From an uncultured Lachnospiraceae bacterium (lineage in GTDB: Bacteria > Bacillota > Clostridia > Lachnospirales > Lachnospiraceae): a DNA stretch of 43,997 nucleotides. The position numbers were made by a program, and so were the translations under genes. Location: the NCBI GenBank assembly GCA_902783375.1, contig CACZQN010000059.1, forward strand, positions 1-43,997, written 5' to 3'. How positions within the stretch are numbered: position 1 is the first letter of the stretch; each line of letters begins with the position of its first letter. Of this stretch, positions 23,960 to 30,842 are shown piece by piece. Below the pieces are notes generated by a model. The model did no database searches, was not told where the DNA came from, and saw only the letters and a program-made list of their open reading frames with translations.

Positions 23960-25870
23960 TTGAGTAAGAAACAAGAAACGAAGTCGGCTGCCCCGCGGCA
24001 GGCAGGCTTCCTGGGAAAGCTTCTGGCGGTTCTGCCGCTGTTTCCGGTTCTTGCAGTGGTCTGCATCGTGCCGCTGGTCACGCATTTCTATAAATATAAC
24101 CCGCACTTCCAGGAGTTCCTGTGGTTCAGCAATACCACAGAGGCTTATGATGTCTTCCTTTATTATAAGGGACTGGTTCTGCGGATCATCGCAGTGATCA
24201 TGGCAGTCTATATGGCAGTGGACATCGTGCGGAACCGCGGGAAAGAGAACGACTCGTACGCGGCAAAGGATACACAGACCGGAAAGCTTCCTGCCATCTT
24301 TAAAACCAACCCTTGGCTTATCCCGCTGATCGCTTTTGCAATCCTCGCATTCCTCTCCACCCTGGTCTCGGGCTACCGCAGTTTCGGCTTCTCCGGAATC
24401 TACGAGCAGCATGAATCCATCTGGGTGGTGCTGTCCTACTGCATGGTCTGCGTCTACACCTGGTATGTGGTCAGACAGCAGGAAGACCTCGGCTGGATCG
24501 CCGGGGCATTTGCCATCCTCATGATCATCCTGATCGCGCTTGGCATCCCACAGCTTCTCGGGAAAGACTTCTTTGAGACCGACCTCGGCCGTCGGCTGAT
24601 CCTCGGCGACCTCTACAAAGAGGCGAAGGACCGGCTGATGTTCAACTTCTCCGGTTCGGGCAACCACCAGGTCTTCATGACCTTGTACAATCCGAACTAT
24701 GTCGGTATGTTTGCAAATCTCGCGCTGCCGGTGCTTTTGTCGCTGGTGCTTGCGTCGAAGAAGATCTGGCAGAAACTGTTCTGGGCAGCGGCCTCACTGG
24801 GCATGTTCGTCTGCGTGCTCGGGTCCGGTTCCAGAACCTTCCTCTTCGGATTCGCATTCTGCCTCGTCGTTGCCGTTTTCTTCTATCGGAAATGGCTCCT
24901 CCGGCATATCTATGTGCCGATTCTTGCTGTCGTCCTTTTCATCGGTGCCGGCGCTTACTACTTCCACTCGATCAACGTCAATTTTGTCAGTTATGTGAAA
25001 AATGCCCTGCAGCCGGCTCCGGATAATTATATCCTGTCCGACATCGTGCTGCATGACGACCACATCGAACTCGATTATAACGGCGCCGTGCTGAACATCT
25101 CCTACAACGTTGTCACCGAAGACGGCGGCACCGGCGTGATTTATCATTTCTGGGATGGAAATGGCAAAGATGTGAATTATCAGGTGAGTCCGGAGGGGGT
25201 CGTGACGCTCCCGGATGCACCGGTCTATGACCCGATGAAATTCCAGACATATATGACGACCTCCGGAAGCTATTACGTCAATGTGAACCAGGCGCCACCA
25301 GATGCATGGATTGATGGAATCGTCTGGAACTTTACCAAAACAGATGACGGCTACAAGATCTTCACGAAGGGCGGCAAGACCGACGACATCCACGTCGCCC
25401 CGTATATTGGATTTGAAAACAGAAATCATTTCGCGACAAACCGTGGATATATCTGGTCCAGAACTCTGCCGGTCATGCTGAAACACGCACTGCTCGGCAC
25501 CGGGCAGGATACCTTCGTGATCTACTTCCCGCAGGATGACTACGTGACACAGTACAATGCCGGTTTTTCGCAGCAGCTGATCACCAAGCCGCACAACATG
25601 TATCTGCAGATCGGGACCCAGAACGGAATCCCGGCTCTGCTGTGCTTCCTGGCGGTCGCTCTGATCTATCTGCTCAGCTCTGCAAAACTCTACTGGAAGA
25701 GAGATGTGAATGATCCGATTGTCATCACAGGCATCGGCCTGGCACTCGGCGTCGTCGGCTATCTCTTCTCCGGCATGCTGAATGACAGCATGGTCGTCGT
25801 GGCTCCGCTGTACTGGCTGATGATCGGACTTGGACTGGCGGTGAACCGCATCGTGAGGACGAAAGCATGA
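23960..25870 (+). CDS. O-antigen ligase / Wzy-like polytopic membrane protein
   Basis: A 636-residue membrane protein with about 10-12 predicted hydrophobic segments. A Wzy_C-type core contains a GSGSRTFLFGF stretch (about 290). An unusually large soluble insertion (about 330-500) precedes the conserved late part HALLGTGQDTF ... KPHNMYLQIGTQNG. Family members polymerise or ligate surface glycans on the outer face of the membrane; in Gram-positives they probably act on teichoic acid or capsule-like polymers. Starts with TTG at 23960, 8 nt after AAGGAGG. It overlaps the next gene by 4 nt (ATGA). Confidence 0.85.
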   Translation: MSKKQETKSAAPRQAGFLGKLLAVLPLFPVLAVVCIVPLVTHFYKYNPHFQEFLWFSNTTEAYDVFLYYKGLVLRIIAVIMAVYMAVDIVRNRGKENDSYAAKDTQTGKLPAIFKTNPWLIPLIAFAILAFLSTLVSGYRSFGFSGIYEQHESIWVVLSYCMVCVYTWYVVRQQEDLGWIAGAFAILMIILIALGIPQLLGKDFFETDLGRRLILGDLYKEAKDRLMFNFSGSGNHQVFMTLYNPNYVGMFANLALPVLLSLVLASKKIWQKLFWAAASLGMFVCVLGSGSRTFLFGFAFCLVVAVFFYRKWLLRHIYVPILAVVLFIGAGAYYFHSINVNFVSYVKNALQPAPDNYILSDIVLHDDHIELDYNGAVLNISYNVVTEDGGTGVIYHFWDGNGKDVNYQVSPEGVVTLPDAPVYDPMKFQTYMTTSGSYYVNVNQAPPDAWIDGIVWNFTKTDDGYKIFTKGGKTDDIHVAPYIGFENRNHFATNRGYIWSRTLPVMLKHALLGTGQDTFVIYFPQDDYVTQYNAGFSQQLITKPHNMYLQIGTQNGIPALLCFLAVALIYLLSSAKLYWKRDVNDPIVITGIGLALGVVGYLFSGMLNDSMVVVAPLYWLMIGLGLAVNRIVRTKA

Positions 25871-26244
25871 AAAGGAAGCGTTGGCGGAGGAGGAAACTGG
25901 CACCGGAGCCGCAGCGGGTGAACCGGGTGCGCTTCACGTCGAGACGGACGCCGGTCAGAGCCTATATCGCGGTTGCCCTGGCCATCGCAGCCGCCGCCAT
26001 GATCATCTGGCTGCTGGTTCTGGCAGAACGCGCCGACGGCCTCGGCGGCATGGAATTCGGATATCTCGGCGCCGCAGGATTACTGCTTGCTGCCGCCGGA
26101 CTCTTCGAGGGAATCCTCGCCTGCCGGACGGAAAATGCCTTCTACCGCATCCCGATTTTATCGGTTGTTTTAAACAGTATACTACTTCTGTCGTACATCT
26201 TGATCTATGGTTTCGGGTTGGCTCTGGGGCAGTTCAACATCTGA
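25867..26244 (+). CDS. small three-helix membrane protein
   Basis: 125 residues: a basic N-terminus (about 35 residues) and three hydrophobic segments (about 38-58, 68-85, 97-120). It begins in a 4-nt ATGA overlap with the ligase-like gene, so the two are translationally coupled. Resembles the small DUF6142-like membrane proteins of Lachnospiraceae, but that match is not certain. Function unknown. Confidence 0.7.
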   Translation: MKRKRWRRRKLAPEPQRVNRVRFTSRRTPVRAYIAVALAIAAAAMIIWLLVLAERADGLGGMEFGYLGAAGLLLAAAGLFEGILACRTENAFYRIPILSVVLNSILLLSYILIYGFGLALGQFNI

Positions 26245-26257
26245 CAGATACCCCAAA

Positions 26258-26286
26258 TGTGGATAAAATGTTGACAAAATGTTGAT
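26258..26286. promoter_or_regulatory. DnaA-box-like site and tandem 11-bp repeat
   Basis: TGTGGATAA (26258-26266) equals the complement of the consensus DnaA box TTATCCACA. It is followed by AAAATGTTGAC and AAAATGTTGAT in tandem (26265-26286). Single box; could be chance or a binding site. Confidence 0.3.
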
Positions 26287-26336
26287 AAATCAAGGTTTTT
26301 TCGTACTTTGAAAATGACATATTCTTCACAAAGGAC

Positions 26337-26364
26337 TTGACAGATCGGGATCAAGTGCTATAAT
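26337..26364 (+). promoter_or_regulatory. extended -10 promoter of the cell wall hydrolase gene
   Basis: TTGACA (26337-26342), 16-bp spacer, TGC-TATAAT with TATAAT at 26359-26364. The leader is about 110 nt and contains a GCCGG / CCGGC hairpin before the start. Confidence 0.8.
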
Positions 26365-26480
26365 CGGGCTTGTCACTTGTAACAATTATGAAACATATTT
26401 GAACATTTCCGTAAAGAATTTTACAAGAATGCAACAAGTGCCGGACAGGAGACCGGCCACGGAAATAAAATGGTGAAGTT

Positions 26481-27341
26481 ATGAAGACAAGAACGAAGGT
26501 ACTGGCCATTACATCGGCGCTCCTCGTCGGAGTTGCCTCGATGGTGAATACGCCGATTCTGTCGGATACAGTACCAATGCTGATGGGAACCTACACTGCG
26601 AAGGCTGCTGAAGATGACGCAGCCAGAGCGGCACATATTGCGCAGCTGGTCGAAACCTACGAGACTGCACTTGCAGATGAGGAAAAGGCAGCAAGACGCG
26701 AAGCCAGAGAAGAAGAACTGCATGAGCAGAAGATCGACGAGAGAGGAAAGATCGCCGATGCTGCAAAAGCTGCACAGGCGGAAGAAGAGCAGGTGATCGA
26801 TGCGGCTGCAGAAGAAGCAAAGGCAGCAGCACTCAGCGCCATGCAGGATGCGGCAGATTCCGCAGAGAAGATCACGGCACGGCTTGAGGCCGAGCGGATC
26901 GAGGCGGAGCGTAAGGCAGCCTGGGAAGCAAAGAAGGCGAACTTCCGGATCGATCTGACCGAAGGGGAATATGACTCCCTGCTCCGGATCGTCCAGGCAG
27001 AAGCCGGCAACACCGATGAGCGCAGCAAGATGCTCGTCGCCGACGTCGTCATCAACCGCAGATTCAACAGCGCATTTCCAAACAACATCACAGAAGTCTG
27101 TGAGATGAAACTCGGCAGCGTCTACCAGTTCTCCACCGCGAGACCGGGCAGCACCTACTGGACCTGCACCGTCACCGATGCCACCCGGGCAGCGGTCGAC
27201 AAAGCCCTGACCCAGAAAGACATCTCAAACGGAGCACTGTACTTCCTGAACAAGCGGTACTCCAACCCGACCTACGTCCGGTGGTTTGAAACCCGCCTCA
27301 CCTGGGTCACTTACTATGCTGGTCACGACTATTACAAATAA
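26481..27341 (+). CDS. SleB-like cell wall hydrolase with coiled-coil stalk
   Basis: A 286-residue exported protein. After a signal peptide (to about residue 42, AKAAE) comes a 110-residue Ala/Glu/Lys/Arg-rich helix typical of a coiled coil. The C-terminal Hydrolase_2 (SleB-type) domain starts near LLRIVQAEAGNTDERSKM, with the catalytic-type Glu in QAEAG and the family's VVINRRFN. Such enzymes cut peptidoglycan glycan strands during growth or spore germination. The ATG has only a weak SD. Monocistronic between a promoter and a terminator. Confidence 0.88.
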   Translation: MKTRTKVLAITSALLVGVASMVNTPILSDTVPMLMGTYTAKAAEDDAARAAHIAQLVETYETALADEEKAARREAREEELHEQKIDERGKIADAAKAAQAEEEQVIDAAAEEAKAAALSAMQDAADSAEKITARLEAERIEAERKAAWEAKKANFRIDLTEGEYDSLLRIVQAEAGNTDERSKMLVADVVINRRFNSAFPNNITEVCEMKLGSVYQFSTARPGSTYWTCTVTDATRAAVDKALTQKDISNGALYFLNKRYSNPTYVRWFETRLTWVTYYAGHDYYK

Positions 27342-27348
27342 AAAAATA

Positions 27349-27378
27349 TTGACAGTTCGGTTCGCCACGCGGTATGAT
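27349..27378 (+). promoter_or_regulatory. possible promoter for threonine synthase
   Basis: TTGACA (27349-27354), 18-bp spacer, TATGAT (27373-27378). The -10 falls in the loop of the terminator hairpin at 27361, so it may be coincidental. A transcript from here would include the multi-hairpin element. Confidence 0.35.
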
Positions 27379-27397
27379 GCGTGGCGAATCTTATTAT
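27361..27397 (+). terminator. terminator after the cell wall hydrolase gene
   Basis: Perfect 10-bp stem TTCGCCACGC / GCGTGGCGAA with an 8-nt loop followed by TCTTATTATT. Confidence 0.65.
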
Positions 27398-27411
27398 TCA
27401 GCGTAACTGTT

Positions 27412-27590
27412 CAGGACCGACAAGAATGAGAAAGAAAGCGACTGAAAGCTTGCTTTCATAGTCGCTTTCTTCCTCATTCTTACCGGCCGGAACGGCCGGG
27501 GCTTATAGACAGGAGTTGCGAAGCAACGAATAGCCGCGCAGCGGCGGTGGGAATTCGACAGAGTCGAACTCCTAAAGATTGCCGGTCCTG
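27412..27590. repeat. IR-bounded multi-hairpin element, copy 2
   Basis: Related to 4414-4570. Terminal CAGGACCG(AC) / (GC)CGGTCCTG. The first arm is AAGAATGAG / CTCATTCTT with a nested AAGCGACTGAAAGC hairpin, the second is GGCCGG-aac-GGCCGG. The GTTGC-gaa-GCAAC and GCCGC-gca-GCGGC stems follow. The right part of the third arm is replaced by about 30 bp carrying its own TTCGAC-aga-GTCGAA hairpin. Stem differences from copy 1 are mostly compensatory. It lies in the leader region of threonine synthase. Confidence 0.85.
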
Positions 27591-27628
27591 AACAAAATAC
27601 TTGATTTATAAAAACGGAGGGAGCAGAC

Positions 27629-29179
27629 ATGGACAGAGAACAGATCTACTACCAGTCGACGAGAGGCGAGGGCGGAAAGGTCACCGCATCGCAGGCGATC
27701 CTGCAGGGACTCGCACCGGACGGCGGACTCTACGTACCGGACCATTTGCCAAAACTTGACGTGCCGACAGCGGAGCTGGCGAAGATGCACTACCGCGAGG
27801 TGGCTTTCGAAGTCCTGAAGCTCTTCCTGACCGACTACACCGAGGAAGAACTCCATCACTGCATCGACTCTGCATACGACGCAAAGTTTGACAGCGAAGA
27901 GATCGTACCATTAAAGAAGGCGGACGGCCTGACCTATCTTGAACTCTTCCACGGCGCAACCATTGCATTCAAGGATATGGCCCTCTCGATCCTGCCGCAT
28001 CTGATGACCACCGCGGCCAGGAAGAACGGCCTCGATAAGGAAATCGTCATCCTGACGGCGACCAGCGGGGACACCGGCAAGGCCGCCATGGCAGGCTTCG
28101 CAGACGTCCCGGGAACAAGCATCGTCGTATTCTACCCGAAAGATGGCGTCAGCTATGTCCAGAAGCGCCAGATGATCACCCAGAAGGGTGCCAACACCTG
28201 CGTCATCGGTATCAACGGCAACTTTGACGACGCGCAGCGCGGCGTGAAGGAAATGTTCGGTGACAAGGCACTGGCTGAGAAGCTGGCAGCAGAAGGCTTC
28301 GTCTTCTCGTCCGCCAACTCCATCAACATCGGCCGCCTCGTGCCGCAGGTCGTCTATTATGTCTACGGCTATGCGAAGATGGTCGCAGCCGGTGAGGTCA
28401 CAGACGGCGAACCGATCGACATCTGCGTGCCGACCGGCAACTTCGGCAACATTCTTGCTGCACACTATGCGAAGTGCATCGGCCTTCCGGTCCGGAATCT
28501 GATCTGTGCGTCGAACGACAACAAGGTCCTCTACGACTTCTTCAGAACCGGCACCTACGACCGCAACCGTGATTTCATCCTCACGATCTCGCCGTCGATG
28601 GACATCCTGATCTCCTCGAACCTCGAGCGCCTGATCTATGAGTCCTGCGGCGCAGCGAAGGATCCGGCAGCAGCTGCCGCGAAGAACCGCGCCCTGATGG
28701 CGGAGCTTTCTTCGACTGGCAAATACGCTGTGATTGATGAGATGACTTCTTATATGAAGGACTTCATCCCGGGCTTTGCGACCGAGCAGGAGACCCTCGA
28801 AGAGATCAGAAAAGTTTACGAGAACGCAGGATATGTCATCGATACCCATACCGCCGTCGCAGCCTACGCGGCCGACCACTACGTCGCCGGCCTGAAGGAG
28901 AGCGGTGAGAAGGTCCTGCCGGTCCTCGTGGCATCCACCGCGAGCCCGTTCAAGTTCTCAAGAGCCGTCATGCACGCCATCGATCCGGAACATTTCTCCG
29001 ATGAAGAAGCAGCACCGGAAGAAGAGTGGGGCGTGGTTGATGCCCTTTCCGCACTGACCGGCCTGCCGCTCCCGCCGACCGTCACCGAAGCGAGAAGCGC
29101 CGAAGTCAGACATCCGGGCACCGCAGAAGTGTCCGAGATGCAGGAAAAGGTTGAAATGTTCCTGAAAAGACACAAATAA
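27629..29179 (+). CDS. thrC: threonine synthase
   Basis: A 516-residue PLP enzyme converting O-phosphohomoserine to threonine. Landmarks are the N-terminal YYQSTRGEGGKVTASQAILQGLAPDGGLYVP, HGATIAFKDMA with the PLP Lys115, ATSGDTGKAA for the phosphate site, and PTGNFGN further on. Length fits the long (fungal/enterobacterial-type) threonine synthases. GGAGGG lies 7-8 nt before the ATG. No homoserine kinase or dehydrogenase gene lies nearby, so it stands alone. Confidence 0.96.
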   Translation: MDREQIYYQSTRGEGGKVTASQAILQGLAPDGGLYVPDHLPKLDVPTAELAKMHYREVAFEVLKLFLTDYTEEELHHCIDSAYDAKFDSEEIVPLKKADGLTYLELFHGATIAFKDMALSILPHLMTTAARKNGLDKEIVILTATSGDTGKAAMAGFADVPGTSIVVFYPKDGVSYVQKRQMITQKGANTCVIGINGNFDDAQRGVKEMFGDKALAEKLAAEGFVFSSANSINIGRLVPQVVYYVYGYAKMVAAGEVTDGEPIDICVPTGNFGNILAAHYAKCIGLPVRNLICASNDNKVLYDFFRTGTYDRNRDFILTISPSMDILISSNLERLIYESCGAAKDPAAAAAKNRALMAELSSTGKYAVIDEMTSYMKDFIPGFATEQETLEEIRKVYENAGYVIDTHTAVAAYAADHYVAGLKESGEKVLPVLVASTASPFKFSRAVMHAIDPEHFSDEEAAPEEEWGVVDALSALTGLPLPPTVTEARSAEVRHPGTAEVSEMQEKVEMFLKRHK

Positions 29180-29297
29180 GAATCGCTCTGACACAAATTT
29201 GTCCGATTCTTATGAGAATATGCCTTATCACAACACCTAAGTGGCCCGTCCGGAAGGAAGCCCGGAGCGCCACCTTTACCGAAGAAAGGAAAATGAA

Positions 29298-30494
29298 ATG
29301 AAGAAAATTGCGAAATCCCTTCTTCTGTCGGTCCTGACCCTCAGCATGGTCGTCGGACTTCTGACAGCAGTCTTTGCACTGAACCCGGTTACCGCCAAGG
29401 CTGCATCGGACGTGATCCGCGTCGAGAGCCTGACAGGAACCAACGCTGCAAGAGAGCAGATCGGCGATGGCTACTTCTGGACCGCTTACAGCAAGAAGAA
29501 TCACCGCACCTACGTTTACTACTCTGAGACCGAAGACGGCGCCAAGAGATACCTGTGGAGAACCCAGCCGGATGTCCCGGCAGGATCCATCCTGGTCGTC
29601 GGCGACAACGTCTATTTCACCATTGAGACTGCAGATTATCTGAAGCACTGGATCTACTCCGTCAACCTGACCGGTACCAGAAAGCTCACCAAGATCATCG
29701 GCTTCAAGTCCAAGGTAGAAAAGCACGTCACCCTGGAGAATTTCTATAATGATAATGTTTATTATCTCTTCGGAAATGTCGAGGATGAGGATGCCGGCCT
29801 GTATCGTGTAGATACCACGACCAACAAGAAGAAAGGTCTGAGATCCGGCGTCGAGGTCCTGAGAGTCTGTGGCCAGTTCCTCTATCTGCACGGCTTCGGC
29901 AGCCCGGACTACATGGTCTATGACTGTGCGCAGAACAAGAACGTCAAGAACGTCGTCACGCCAGACGGCTTTGTGCTGGATTCCATGTATGCAGACGAAG
30001 ATTCCAATCTGTCAATCTACGTCTACCGCAAAGAGAAAGTCCAGGACAACATGGTAACGTTCTGGATCTCCACCAGAAAGCTGAATGGCACCGGCTACAA
30101 GGATGTCTATAAGGAAATCAGCTTCGAGAACGGTATGGTCTACGGCATGGACGAAACACACGTCTTCATCCAGCAGGGCTCCGAAGGCAACACCAGCTAC
30201 CTGCAGATTGATGCAACCGACGGATCCATCACCCCGATGCTCCTGAGCCAGCCGACTGTAGAAGAGGAAGCACCGGCTGAGGAAACACCGGCAACCGAAA
30301 CCACGACGACCGAGACAACCACAACCGAGGAGACTCCGGCAACAGAGACCACGACAACGGAGACAACCACAACTGAGGAAGCTCCTGCTACAGAGAGCAC
30401 CTCTACCGAGGAAACTCCGGCAACTGAGAACACGACAACGGAGACCACCACAACAGAGGGCACAACTGAAGAGTCTGCGACTGAGAACAAGTAA
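29298..30494 (+). CDS. secreted protein, paralogue C, with Thr/Glu-rich tail
   Basis: A 398-residue exported protein. A signal peptide ends near AKAAS. The body repeats the block order of the 18662 and 19699 products (NHRTYVYYS, IYSVNLTGTRKL, YNDNVYYLFG, GLYRVDTTTNKKKG). It differs by a C-terminal tail of about 75 residues made of TETTTTE and EETPATE repeats, likely a stalk or glycosylated spacer; no sorting signal or membrane anchor follows. The ATG at 29298 follows AAAGGAAAA; the longer frame from 29241 has no signal peptide. A hairpin (GTGGC ... GCCAC) precedes it. Confidence 0.82.
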   Translation: MKKIAKSLLLSVLTLSMVVGLLTAVFALNPVTAKAASDVIRVESLTGTNAAREQIGDGYFWTAYSKKNHRTYVYYSETEDGAKRYLWRTQPDVPAGSILVVGDNVYFTIETADYLKHWIYSVNLTGTRKLTKIIGFKSKVEKHVTLENFYNDNVYYLFGNVEDEDAGLYRVDTTTNKKKGLRSGVEVLRVCGQFLYLHGFGSPDYMVYDCAQNKNVKNVVTPDGFVLDSMYADEDSNLSIYVYRKEKVQDNMVTFWISTRKLNGTGYKDVYKEISFENGMVYGMDETHVFIQQGSEGNTSYLQIDATDGSITPMLLSQPTVEEEAPAEETPATETTTTETTTTEETPATETTTTETTTTEEAPATESTSTEETPATENTTTETTTTEGTTEESATENK

Positions 30495-30662
30495 TAAGAT
30501 GTTCGAGATGCAGAAAAAAATACGATTGTTTTACAAAAATAGTCGAAGTGCCATATTCATGACACAATTTTGGTGCATGATGAACTCTGTAACGATAATA
30601 TGTTCATAGTCTCTCTACTGACTTTTTAGAGGATAGAATTGGAATTTATCGGTTTGAACTAC

Positions 30663-30690
30663 TTGACCTTTGAATTCTTTGTGCTATAAT
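30663..30690 (+). promoter_or_regulatory. strong promoter of the S-layer-like gene, with long leader
   Basis: TTGACC (30663-30668), 16-bp spacer, TGC-TATAAT (30685-30690, extended -10). The predicted start near 30697 gives a 5' leader of about 146 nt, with an early AGGGAT / ATCCT hairpin. Long leaders are usual for abundant surface-layer mRNAs. Confidence 0.8.
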
Positions 30691-30842
30691 CTAAATGTTA
30701 TATGGAGGGATTATATCCTGTGCGGAACAAAGAGGAGTTCGAATTCCACGATGTTTAGTACCGACACCGTGCAAGACGAAGGAGTTGGAAGGCCGCGCGG
30801 GGCATAACGAACAACCAAATCTACAAGGAGGAAAACAGAGCG

